DNA of 64,000 nt, taken from contig JAKACT010000001.1 of NCBI GenBank assembly GCA_021821195.1, forward strand, positions 248,001-312,000, written 5' to 3'. The notes under the pieces were generated by a model. It was given only the letters and a program-made list of their open reading frames with translations. It searched no databases and was not told the DNA's origin. Source of the DNA: Pseudomonadota bacterium (GTDB taxonomy: Bacteria > Pseudomonadota > Gammaproteobacteria > Xanthomonadales > Xanthomonadaceae). The position numbers and the translations under genes are program-made. Below, one piece after another: positions 32,197-39,798 of this stretch (its first letter is position 1; each line of letters opens with the position of its first letter).

Positions 32197-32304
32197 CCAC
32201 GCCGCCCGGCCGTTGCCGGAAATCCGGGTACCGGCCCGCCCGCGGGCTGGTATCCTTCGCAGGATTGCCCACGGCGCGTCCACGCCGCTCCTGCCAAGGC
32301 CAAG

Positions 32305-33057
32305 ATGTCTCCGCTGATCCGCTGGTTCCACCAACTCGGCTCGCCCCCGTACTTCGATCGCTTCGCCGCCCGCTGGACGCCGTGGGCCTGGCTGCTGGGG
32401 CTGGTGGCGATGGTCGTGGGCCTGTACGGCGCGCTGTTCCAGGTGCCCGCCGACTACCAGCAGGGCGACAGCTTCCGCATCCTCTACATCCACGTCCCGG
32501 CGGCCTGGATGAGCATGGCCATCTTCGGCCTGATGGCGTTCTATTCCGCGATCGCGCTGGTCTGGCGGATCAAGCTCTGCGAAATCCTGGCGATGGCCTG
32601 CGCGCCCACCGGCGCCGCCTTCACCTTCGTCACCCTGGTGACCGGCTCGATCTGGGGCAAGCCGATGTGGGGCACCTGGTGGGACTGGGACCCGCGCCTG
32701 ACCACCGAGCTGATCCTGCTGTTCCTGTACCTGGGCGTGATGGGCCTGTACGCCGCCATCGACGACCGCCGCAATGCCGCCCGCGCGGCCGGCCTGCTGG
32801 CCATCGTCGGGGTCGCCCTGCTGCCGGTGATCCGCTGGTCGGTGGTGTGGTGGAACTCGCTGCACCAGGGCCAGACCATCCGCGTGTTCGGCGAGTCCAG
32901 CATGGACGCCAGCATGATGTGGCCGCTGGTGTGGATGATCGTCGGCACCAAGCTGTGGTTCGTCGGCTCGCTGCTGGCCCGCGCCCGCGCCGACAACCTG
33001 CGCCGCGAGGCCGCCAAGGACTGGGTCTCGAAGCTGGCCGCCGGGGAACCGCGATGA
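32305..33057 (+). CDS. ccmC: Heme transporter CcmC
   Basis: CcmC (250 residues) loads heme onto CcmE in the periplasm. Six membrane helices are visible, together with the tryptophan-rich heme-handling motif GTWWDWDPRLTTELILLFLY and the flanking histidines in RILYIHVPAAWMS and WNSLHQGQTIRV. It is typical in length. The stop overlaps the ccmD start in ATGA. The gene is separated from ccmB by the azurin gene. Confidence 0.97.
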   Translation: MSPLIRWFHQLGSPPYFDRFAARWTPWAWLLGLVAMVVGLYGALFQVPADYQQGDSFRILYIHVPAAWMSMAIFGLMAFYSAIALVWRIKLCEILAMACAPTGAAFTFVTLVTGSIWGKPMWGTWWDWDPRLTTELILLFLYLGVMGLYAAIDDRRNAARAAGLLAIVGVALLPVIRWSVVWWNSLHQGQTIRVFGESSMDASMMWPLVWMIVGTKLWFVGSLLARARADNLRREAAKDWVSKLAAGEPR

Positions 33058-33230
33058 GCTACCGCGAATACGTCATCGCCGCCTACGCGGTATTCGCCGC
33101 GATGCTGCTGTGGGACTTCCTGGTCCCGAAGCTGCAGGTCCGCGCCGCCCTGCACGCCGCCAGGCTGCGCGCTGCGCGCCGGCAGGCCGCCCCCCCTCCC
33201 GATACCGAACGCCCGCTGTCGCGGGACTGA
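33054..33230 (+). CDS. ccmD: Heme exporter protein CcmD
   Basis: CcmD (58 residues) is a small single-helix protein that helps release CcmE from CcmC. It begins [29 protein letters not shown] and continues into a basic cytosolic tail. The conserved Tyr and Tyr/Val pattern before the helix is present. It overlaps ccmC by 4 bp and precedes ccmE by 10 bp. Confidence 0.92.
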   Translation: MSYREYVIAAYAVFAAMLLWDFLVPKLQVRAALHAARLRAARRQAAPPPDTERPLSRD

Positions 33231-33240
33231 CCAGGACGCC

Positions 33241-33726
33241 ATGCACCCCACCCGCAAACGCCGCCTGCTGCTGATCCTCGCCCTGGTCGCCGTCGCCGGC
33301 GTGGCGACCGCGCTGGTCGCGATGGCGCTGCAACGCAACGTCGCCTATCTCTACACGCCCCATGAAGTGCTGGGCGGCAGCGCCGGGGACAACGTGCGCA
33401 GCGGCGAGGCCCGCTTCCGCCTCGGCGGGATGGTCGCCAAGGGTTCCTTCAAGCGCGCGCCGGGCTCGATGGAGGCGCATTTCGACGTCGACGACGGCGA
33501 TGCGCGCCTGCCGGTGGTCTATACCGGCATCCTCCCCGACCTGTTCCGCGAGAACCAGTCGGTGGTGGCCACCGGGCGGATGCAGGGCGACGTGTTCGTG
33601 GCCGAGGAAGTGCTGGCCAAGCACGACGAGACCTACATGCCCAAGGAAGTGGCCGACAAGATGGGCGCCGCGCACAAGAAGCACAACGTGCAGGATAAGA
33701 CGGCACCTGCGGAAGGCGCACCCTGA
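33241..33726 (+). CDS. ccmE: Cytochrome c-type biogenesis heme chaperone CcmE
   Basis: CcmE (161 residues) carries heme covalently on a histidine and passes it to CcmF. The N-terminal anchor ([23 protein letters not shown]) is followed by a beta-barrel domain with [12 protein letters not shown] and [21 protein letters not shown]. The heme-binding His lies in AKHDETYMP. The C-terminal tail is disordered. The last base of the stop is the first of the ccmF ATG (TGATG). Confidence 0.97.
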   Translation: MHPTRKRRLLLILALVAVAGVATALVAMALQRNVAYLYTPHEVLGGSAGDNVRSGEARFRLGGMVAKGSFKRAPGSMEAHFDVDDGDARLPVVYTGILPDLFRENQSVVATGRMQGDVFVAEEVLAKHDETYMPKEVADKMGAAHKKHNVQDKTAPAEGAP

Positions 33727-35651
33727 TGCTTCCCGAACTTGGCCAGGTCGCGCTGCTGCTGGCGCTGCTGGTGGCGGCGCTGCAGGCGCTGCTGCCCCTG
33801 CTGGGCGCCCAGCGCGACATCCCGGTGCTGATGGCGGTGGCGCGGCCTGCAGCATGGCTGCAATTGCTGCTGGTCGGGCTGTCCTTCGCCATCCTCACCC
33901 ATGCCTTCGTGGTCGGCGATTTCTCGGTGCAGTACGTGGCCGAGAACTCCAATTCGCTGCTGCCCAAGCTCTATCGCTATACCGCCGTCTGGGGCGCGCA
34001 CGAAGGCTCGCTGCTGCTGTGGGCACTGGTACTGGCGCTGTGGACCGCGGCGGTGGCGCGGTTCTCGAAGGCATTGCCGCAACCGGTGGTGGCGCGCGTG
34101 CTGGGGGTGATGGGGATCGTCTCGGTCGGTTTCCTCGCCTTCCTCGTGTTCACCAGCAATCCGTTCATCCGCATCCTGCCGGCCGCGGGCGAGGGTCGCG
34201 ACCTCAATCCCCTGCTGCAGGACCCGGGGCTGATCGTGCACCCGCCGATGCTGTACGCCGGCTACGTGGGCTTCGCGGTGCCGTTCGCCTTCGCCATCGC
34301 CGCCCTGCTGGAGCGCCGCATCGACGCCCAGTGGCTGCGCTGGACGCGGCCCTGGACCAACGTGGCCTGGGCCAGCCTGACCCTCGGCATCGCGCTGGGG
34401 TCGTGGTGGGCCTACTACGAGTTGGGCTGGGGCGGCTGGTGGTTCTGGGACCCGGTGGAGAACGCCAGCTTCATGCCGTGGCTGGCCGGCGCCGCGCTAC
34501 TGCATTCGCAGGCGGTCACCGAAAAGCGCGGCAGCTTCGGCGGCTGGACGCTGCTGTTGGCCATCGCCACCTTCTCGCTGTCGCTGCTGGGCACCTTCCT
34601 GGTGCGCTCCGGCGTGTTGACCAGCGTGCATGCGTTCGCCGCCGATCCGGGCCGCGGCCTGTTCGTGCTGATCTTCCTCGGCATCGTGGTCGGCGGTTCA
34701 CTGGTGCTGTACGCGCTGCGCGCGCCGGACACCGAGAGCAACGCGAAACCCTTCACTGCGGGCTCGCGCGAAACCCTGCTGCTGGTCAACAACCTGCTGC
34801 TGGCCACCGCCTGCGCGATGGTGCTGCTAGGCACCCTGTACCCGCTGCTGGCCGATGCGCTGGAGCTAGGCAAGATCTCGGTGGGCCCGCCCTACTTCGC
34901 GATCATGTTCACCCTGCTGATGGCGCCGCTGGTGGCGCTGGTGCCGCTGGGCCCGCTGACCCGCTGGCAGCGCGAGCAGATGGCCAACCCATTGCGTCTG
35001 TTGCTGCCGTGGGCGGCGCTGGCGCTGGTCGCCGGCGTGGCGGCGTTCTTCCTCGCCCCGCAAGGCCAGTGGAAGACCGCCGCCGGCATCCTCGGCGCGG
35101 TCTGGGTGGGCGCGGGCACGCTGCGCTTCGCCTGGTCCCGCCTGCGTTCCGCCGGTGGCCGCCTGACCCGCGAGATGTGGGGCATGGTGCTGGCCCACCT
35201 GGGCATCGCGGTGTTCCTGGTCGGCGCGCTGCTGGTGGAAGGCCTGAACCTGCAGCGCGAGCTGGCGGTGAAGGCCGGCGACACGGTCACGCTGGGCAAT
35301 TACGCGTTCCGCTTCGACGGTATCGTAGAAACCAACGGCCCGAACTACGTGGCCGACCGCGGCACCGTGCAGGTGCTGCGCGACGGCCGCATCACCCACA
35401 CCCTGCATCCCGAGAAGCGCAGCTACCGCGCCGGCGGTCAGGTGATGACGGAATCCGGGATCGCCCGCGGCGTGTTCGCCGATGCCTACGTGGCGATCGG
35501 CGAATCGCTGGGCAACGATGCCTGGGCGCTGCGCGTCCACGTCAAGCCGTTCGTGCGCTGGATCTGGGCCGGCGCGCTGCTGATGGCGCTGGGTGCCGTC
35601 GTCACCGCTTTCGACCGGCGCTTCCGCAGCGTGCGCAAGGATCTCCAATGA
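33726..35651 (+). CDS. ccmF: Heme lyase subunit CcmF
   Basis: CcmF (641 residues) forms the heme lyase with CcmH and CcmI. It is a polytopic membrane protein with about 14-15 helices. The WWD-type domain reads GWGGWWFWDPVENASFMPWL, and conserved histidines occur in AVWGAHEGSLLLW and LIVHPPMLYAGY. The periplasmic domain near residue 500-590 and the last helix are present. The family length is typical. It is followed by ccmG after a short gap. Confidence 0.97.
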   Translation: MLPELGQVALLLALLVAALQALLPLLGAQRDIPVLMAVARPAAWLQLLLVGLSFAILTHAFVVGDFSVQYVAENSNSLLPKLYRYTAVWGAHEGSLLLWALVLALWTAAVARFSKALPQPVVARVLGVMGIVSVGFLAFLVFTSNPFIRILPAAGEGRDLNPLLQDPGLIVHPPMLYAGYVGFAVPFAFAIAALLERRIDAQWLRWTRPWTNVAWASLTLGIALGSWWAYYELGWGGWWFWDPVENASFMPWLAGAALLHSQAVTEKRGSFGGWTLLLAIATFSLSLLGTFLVRSGVLTSVHAFAADPGRGLFVLIFLGIVVGGSLVLYALRAPDTESNAKPFTAGSRETLLLVNNLLLATACAMVLLGTLYPLLADALELGKISVGPPYFAIMFTLLMAPLVALVPLGPLTRWQREQMANPLRLLLPWAALALVAGVAAFFLAPQGQWKTAAGILGAVWVGAGTLRFAWSRLRSAGGRLTREMWGMVLAHLGIAVFLVGALLVEGLNLQRELAVKAGDTVTLGNYAFRFDGIVETNGPNYVADRGTVQVLRDGRITHTLHPEKRSYRAGGQVMTESGIARGVFADAYVAIGESLGNDAWALRVHVKPFVRWIWAGALLMALGAVVTAFDRRFRSVRKDLQ

Positions 35652-35661
35652 AGGGCCTCGC

Positions 35662-36207
35662 ATGAAAACCTCCCGCTGGCTGCCGCTGGCCGCCTTCGCC
35701 CTGCTCGCCGCGCTACTGGCGGCGGGCGTGTGGATGAGCCGCAAGCCCAACCGCGATGCCCTGCCCTCGCCACTGATCGGCAAGCCGGCGCCGGAGTTCG
35801 CGCTGCCGGTACTGCACGACCCCACCTACACGGTGAAGCTGTCCGACCTGCGCGGCCAGCCGTTCCTGATGAACGTGTGGGGCAGCTGGTGCGTGGAGTG
35901 CCGGGTGGAGCACCCGGTGCTGACCAAGTTCGCCGAGACCAAGCGCCTGCGCGTGGTCGGCTACAACTGGAAGGACGAGCCCGCCGACGCGCTGCGCTGG
36001 CTGGAGCAGTTCGGCAATCCGTTCATGGTGGTGCTGTCCGACGTGGAAGGCCGCACCGCGCTGGACTGGGGCGTGTACGGCGCGCCGGAAACCTTCCTCG
36101 TGGACGGCAAGGGCATCGTGCGCTGGAAGCACGTGGGCCCGCTGACCGACGAACTGATCGCGAAGGAACTGCTGCCGCTGGTCGCCAGGATCGAGGCCGA
36201 GCGATGA
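35662..36207 (+). CDS. ccmG: Thiol:disulfide oxidoreductase CcmG (DsbE)
   Basis: CcmG (181 residues) keeps apocytochrome c cysteines reduced for heme attachment. It has an N-terminal membrane anchor (LPLAAFALLAALLAAGVWM) and a thioredoxin domain. The active site reads WGSWCVECRVEHP, so CxxC is CVEC, with the acidic residue in the third place. The Gly-Ala-Pro-Glu segment (VYGAPETFLVDGKGIVRWKHVG) is the CcmG/DsbE hallmark. It overlaps ccmH by 4 bp. Confidence 0.96.
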   Translation: MKTSRWLPLAAFALLAALLAAGVWMSRKPNRDALPSPLIGKPAPEFALPVLHDPTYTVKLSDLRGQPFLMNVWGSWCVECRVEHPVLTKFAETKRLRVVGYNWKDEPADALRWLEQFGNPFMVVLSDVEGRTALDWGVYGAPETFLVDGKGIVRWKHVGPLTDELIAKELLPLVARIEAER

Positions 36208-36695
36208 GCCAGGTCGCCAACTTCCTTGGCCGGGGCAGGATCCGGATTGCCGGCCTGTCCCTTGGCTTGGTGCTGGCGTGCGGGCTTGCGCAGCCCGCCT
36301 TCGCCCAGGCCAACCAGCAGGCCGACGCCGCGCCGTTGCAGTTCCAGGATGCCGCCGAGGAAGCCCGCTTCCACGCGCTGACCCTGCAGTTGCGCTGCGT
36401 GATGTGCCAGAACCAGTCGCTGGCCGACTCCAACGCGCTGATCGCGCTGCAGCTGCGGCGCGAAGTGCTGGAGCTGATGCGCAAGGGCATGAGCGATGCG
36501 CAGATCAAGGACTACCTGGTGCAGCGCTACGGCGAATTCGTGCTGTACAAGCCGAAGCTGGAAGGCGGCACCCTGCTGCTGTGGATCGGCCCGGCGGTGG
36601 TGCTGCTGGCCGGCGCCGGCGTGGTGGCCGCCATCGTGCGCCGGCGCAAGCCTGCGGCCAACCCGGCCGCCAGCGACGACGGGCAGGAGTGGTGA
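36204..36695 (+). CDS. ccmH: Cytochrome c-type biogenesis protein CcmH
   Basis: CcmH (163 residues) binds apocytochrome c through its LRCVMCQN motif (about residues 64-70) and works with CcmF. A signal peptide (IAGLSLGLVLACGLAQPAFAQ) precedes it, and one helix (GGTLLLWIGPAVVLLAGAGVVAAI) anchors it in the inner membrane. It is the short CcmH form; the TPR part is a separate downstream gene, as in Pseudomonas. The stop and the next start share bases (TGATG). Confidence 0.96.
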   Translation: MSQVANFLGRGRIRIAGLSLGLVLACGLAQPAFAQANQQADAAPLQFQDAAEEARFHALTLQLRCVMCQNQSLADSNALIALQLRREVLELMRKGMSDAQIKDYLVQRYGEFVLYKPKLEGGTLLLWIGPAVVLLAGAGVVAAIVRRRKPAANPAASDDGQEW

Positions 36696-37696
36696 TGGCC
36701 GCCTTCCTCGGTTTTGCCGCGCTGCTGTGCCTGATCGTGCTGGCCGCGCTGCTGCGCCCGCTGTGGCGCGATGCGCGCGGCGTGGCGCTGGGCATCGGCC
36801 TGATCACCCTGCTTTCCACCGGCCTGCTGTACCGGCTGGTGGGGACACCGCAGGCACTGGACCCCGCCGCCCGGCAGGCGCCGCGCACCCTGGAGGAGGC
36901 GGTGGTCCAGCTCAAGGCCGCGCTGGCCCGCGACCCGCAGCAGGCGCAAGGCTGGGCGCTGCTCGGCCAGGCCTACCTGCGCATGGACGATGCCACCAAC
37001 GCCCGCGACGCCTTCGCCAAGGCCGCCAGGCTTGCCCCCGACAACGCCGACTTCCTCACCGAAGCCGCGCAGTCGCGCGCCATGGCCCACCCCAGCCGCG
37101 CGTTCGACGCCGAAGCGCTGGCGCTGCTGGAGGCCGCGCTCAAGGCCGATCCCAACCACCAGCGCGCGCGCTGGTTCCTCGGCGTGGCCCAACGCCAGGC
37201 CGGCAAGCATGCGCAGGCCGCCGCCATCTGGGCGCCGCTGCTGACGCAGGTCAGCGCCGACACCGCCACCAGCCTGCGCAAGGAAATCAACGCCGCCCGT
37301 GCCGATGCCGGCCTGCCGCCGCTGGCCGAAGCCGCCGCGCAGCCCGCCGCGACCGCCCTGCTGGAGGTGGAAGTGGCGCTGGACCCGGCGTTGGCCGAGC
37401 GGGTACGCCTGCGGCCGGATGCCACGGTCTTCGTGATCGCCCGCCAGCCCGGTTCGCCGATGCCGGTGGCTGCGCAGAAGCACGCGGCCTCGGAACTGCC
37501 GTTCAGCGCCGCACTTAGTGATGCCGACAGCCCCATGCCCACCCTCAAGCTGTCGCAGATGCGGGAAATCGAGCTGGTGGCGCGGCTGTCCGCGAGTGGC
37601 GATGCCAGCCGTCAGGAAGGCGACCTGGAGTCCAAGCCGGTGCGGGTGGAATTGCCGGCCGACAAGCCGGTGCGGCTGGTGATCGGCGCACGGTAA
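36695..37696 (+). CDS. ccmI: Cytochrome c biogenesis TPR protein CcmI (CycH)
   Basis: The protein has 333 residues. Two N-terminal helices (FLGFAALLCLIVLAALLRPL and VALGIGLITLLSTGLLYRLVG) are followed by TPR repeats (EEAVVQLKAALARDPQQAQGW, LGQAYLRMDDATNARDAF, LALLEAALKADPNHQRARWF) and a C-terminal beta domain (about 230-333). CcmI chaperones apocytochrome c to CcmFH. It is the last gene of the ccm cluster. An in-frame GTG just before the ATG is an alternative start. Confidence 0.92.
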   Translation: MAAFLGFAALLCLIVLAALLRPLWRDARGVALGIGLITLLSTGLLYRLVGTPQALDPAARQAPRTLEEAVVQLKAALARDPQQAQGWALLGQAYLRMDDATNARDAFAKAARLAPDNADFLTEAAQSRAMAHPSRAFDAEALALLEAALKADPNHQRARWFLGVAQRQAGKHAQAAAIWAPLLTQVSADTATSLRKEINAARADAGLPPLAEAAAQPAATALLEVEVALDPALAERVRLRPDATVFVIARQPGSPMPVAAQKHAASELPFSAALSDADSPMPTLKLSQMREIELVARLSASGDASRQEGDLESKPVRVELPADKPVRLVIGAR

Positions 37697-37713
37697 CCGC
37701 CGGTTCATGCCGG

Positions 37714-37730
37714 CATGCCTAAAAGGCATG
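37714..37730 (+). terminator. Weak hairpin at the end of the ccm cluster
   Basis: A 7-bp stem CATGCCT/AGGCATG with an AAA loop stands 18 bp after the ccmI stop and 57 bp before metX. It lacks a T-run. It may terminate ccm transcripts weakly or be part of a metX leader. Confidence 0.35.
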
Positions 37731-37786
37731 ACCGTCCGTTTCGCCAGGGGGGATGATGGCCTACCGGTCTTCCCCCTCGTACCGCC

Positions 37787-38941
37787 ATGGCCGAATTCAT
37801 CCCCCCCGGCACCCGCTGGTTCGATCTGCCCTCGCCGTTTCCTATGAAGCGCGGCGGGGCCCTGCACGGCGCGCGCCTGGCCTATGAAACCTGGGGCCGG
37901 CTGGATGCCGACGGTGGCAACGCCATCCTAGTCCTCACCGGCATGTCGCCGGATGCGCACGCAGCGTCCAGCGAAGCCGACCCCGCGCCGGGCTGGTGGG
38001 AATGGATGATCGGCCCCGGCAAGCCCATCGACACCCGCCGCTGGTTCGTCATCTGCGTCAACCCGCTGGGCAGCTGCAAGGGCAGCACCGGGCCGGCTTC
38101 GATCAATCCCGGGAGCGGCCAACCCTATCGCCTGGACTTCCCCGAGCTGTCGATCGAGGACGCCTCCGACGCCTCCGCGGCGCTGGTGCGCGGGATGGGC
38201 ATCCAGCGGCTGGCCTGCGTGGTCGGCAACTCGATGGGCGGGATGGGCGCGCTGGCGCTGCTGGCGCGCCACCCGGGCATCGCCCGCAGCCACGTCAACA
38301 TCTGCGGCGCGGCGCGCGCGCTGCCGTTCTCCATCGCCATCCGCTCGCTGCAGCGCGAGGCCATCCGCCTCGACCCGCAGTGGAACGGCGGCACCTACGA
38401 CGATGCCGAACACTATCCGGAAAACGGCATGCGCATGGCGCGCAAGCTCGGCGTCATCACCTACCGTTCGGCGCTGGAGTGGGACGGCCGCTTCGGCCGG
38501 GTGCGGCTGGACTCCGATCGCCGCGAGGGCGAGGACCCCTTCGGACTGGAGTTCGAGGTGGAAAGCTACCTCGAGGCCCACGCGCGCCGCTTCGTGCACA
38601 AGTACGACCCCAACTGCTACCTCTACCTAAGCCGCTCGATGGACTGGTTCGACCTCGGCGAGGCGCACGCCGGCGATACCGCGGGCGGTCTGGCCGCCAT
38701 CGAGGGCGTGCGCCACGCGCTGGTGATCGGGGTCAAGACCGACATCTTGTTCCCGATCCAGCAGCAGGAAGAGATCGCCGCCGGCCTGCGCAACGCCGGC
38801 TGCGACACCCGCTTCCTGCCGATGCCGTCGCCGCAGGGCCACGACGCCTTCCTGGTCGACGAGGCGCGCTTCGGCCCCGCCGTCGCCGGCTTCCTGCGCG
38901 CGCTGCCGGCCGCGGCCCTGCCCAGCGGCAAGGTAGCCTGA
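37787..38941 (+). CDS. metX: MetX-family acyltransferase, probably serine O-succinyltransferase
   Basis: The enzyme has 384 residues, an alpha/beta-hydrolase acyltransferase. The nucleophile is in VVGNSMGGMGAL and the acid/base pair lies in KTDILFPIQQQEEI and PSPQGHDAF. The family acylates homoserine for methionine synthesis, but the Xanthomonas members (MTEFIPPGTR-like start, AIRSLQREAIRLDPQWNGG block) have been shown to be serine O-succinyltransferases feeding cysteine synthesis. This protein looks like those, so I favour that activity; the exact substrate needs assay. No sulfhydrylase gene follows; a tRNA gene is next. I see no SAM riboswitch upstream. Confidence 0.9.
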   Translation: MAEFIPPGTRWFDLPSPFPMKRGGALHGARLAYETWGRLDADGGNAILVLTGMSPDAHAASSEADPAPGWWEWMIGPGKPIDTRRWFVICVNPLGSCKGSTGPASINPGSGQPYRLDFPELSIEDASDASAALVRGMGIQRLACVVGNSMGGMGALALLARHPGIARSHVNICGAARALPFSIAIRSLQREAIRLDPQWNGGTYDDAEHYPENGMRMARKLGVITYRSALEWDGRFGRVRLDSDRREGEDPFGLEFEVESYLEAHARRFVHKYDPNCYLYLSRSMDWFDLGEAHAGDTAGGLAAIEGVRHALVIGVKTDILFPIQQQEEIAAGLRNAGCDTRFLPMPSPQGHDAFLVDEARFGPAVAGFLRALPAAALPSGKVA

Positions 38942-38955
38942 ACGCGCCACTCGGC

Positions 38956-38961
38956 TATACT
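38956..38961 (+). promoter_or_regulatory. -10 of tRNA-Leu
   Basis: TATACT stands 11 nt before the tRNA 5' end, in the short gap after metX. The -35 region, which falls inside metX, is not convincing. Confidence 0.45.
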
Positions 38962-38971
38962 GCGCGCCCGC

Positions 38972-39058
38972 GCCGGAATGGCGGAATCGGTAGACGCAGC
39001 GGACTCAAAATCCGCCGCCCTTAAAAGCGTGTGGGTTCGAGTCCCACTTCCGGCACCA
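38972..39058 (+). tRNA. tRNA-Leu (anticodon CAA)
   Basis: The 87-nt gene, including an encoded CCA, folds with acceptor stem GCCGGAA/TTCCGGC, an anticodon stem GCGGA/TCCGC around the loop CTCAAAA (anticodon CAA), the long variable arm of a class II tRNA and the T loop GTTCGAGTC. It reads UUG leucine codons, which are rare in such a GC-rich genome. Confidence 0.97.
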
Positions 39059-39062
39059 ATGC

Positions 39063-39090
39063 AAGGGCCAGGCTCCATAGCCTGGCCCTT
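39063..39090 (+). terminator. Terminator of tRNA-Leu
   Basis: A perfect 12-bp stem (39063-39074 with 39079-39090) with a CCAT loop is followed by a T-rich TGTCTT, 4 bp after the tRNA. It is a strong factor-independent terminator. Confidence 0.8.
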
Positions 39091-39203
39091 TGTCTTGCCA
39101 GCGAGGCCTCCCTTCGCATGTCGCTCCCGATGACGGCGGCAGCGGATCGCCAGCCCTGCTGCATTAGACTCCGCGGGTGACGCTTTCCCGCCCAACCGCA
39201 TCC

Positions 39204-39782
39204 ATGCCGCAGATCGCCTTCCCCGGAAGCGCGCGCTTCCACGCCATGCTCGATGCCGCGGTTGCGCTGGGCGAGGTGCATGCCGTCACCGCAGCGCTGC
39301 GCGATGCGCTGCAACGGTTGATCGCCGATCCCGGGGTTTGCTTGCCCGAGTGCGTGCACGCGCCGCTGGCCGGGCACTACGCGCGGCGCGAACTCTACCG
39401 CAGCGCCGAGCACGGCTACAGCGTGGTGGCCATGACCTGGGGCCCTGGGCAGGGCACGCCGCTGCATGACCACGACGGCCGATGGTGCGTGGAAGGGGTC
39501 TGGCAGGGCCAGCTGGACATCGTCCAGTACGAACTACTGGAACAGGCAGGCGAGCGGTTCCGCTTCCGCGTCGCAGGGCGCAGCAGCGCTGGCCCCGGCA
39601 GCGCCGGCAGCCTGGTCCCGCCGCACGAGTACCACACCCTCCACAACGCGGATCCGGACCGCGTCGCGGTCTCGGTGCATGTCTACCAGGCGCCGCTGGA
39701 AAGCTGCGCGAGCTTCCGCCCACGGGAAGACGGCTGGTTCGTGCGCGAATCCACGCGGCTGGCCATCGACGAAGCCGCCTGA
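39204..39782 (+). CDS. Cysteine dioxygenase family protein
   Basis: The protein has 192 residues with the cupin fold of bacterial cysteine/3-mercaptopropionate dioxygenases, which oxidise thiols to sulfinates with a mononuclear iron. Ligands are H88 and H90 in PLHDHDGRWC and a His in PPHEYHTLH. The position matching rat Cys93 is Cys (C95), and the Tyr157 equivalent is present in VSVHVYQAP. Both residues of the Cys-Tyr crosslink are therefore available, which most bacterial homologues lack. The ATG at 39204 fits homologues; a GTG 27 nt earlier is possible. It converges on an FAD oxidoreductase 16 bp away. Confidence 0.88.
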   Translation: MPQIAFPGSARFHAMLDAAVALGEVHAVTAALRDALQRLIADPGVCLPECVHAPLAGHYARRELYRSAEHGYSVVAMTWGPGQGTPLHDHDGRWCVEGVWQGQLDIVQYELLEQAGERFRFRVAGRSSAGPGSAGSLVPPHEYHTLHNADPDRVAVSVHVYQAPLESCASFRPREDGWFVRESTRLAIDEAA

Positions 39783-39798
39783 GCCCATCGTGCGGCGA

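Noticed and set aside
37697-37786. SAM or other riboswitch before metX
   Set aside because: The 90-bp gap has only a short hairpin; no SAM-riboswitch core fits.
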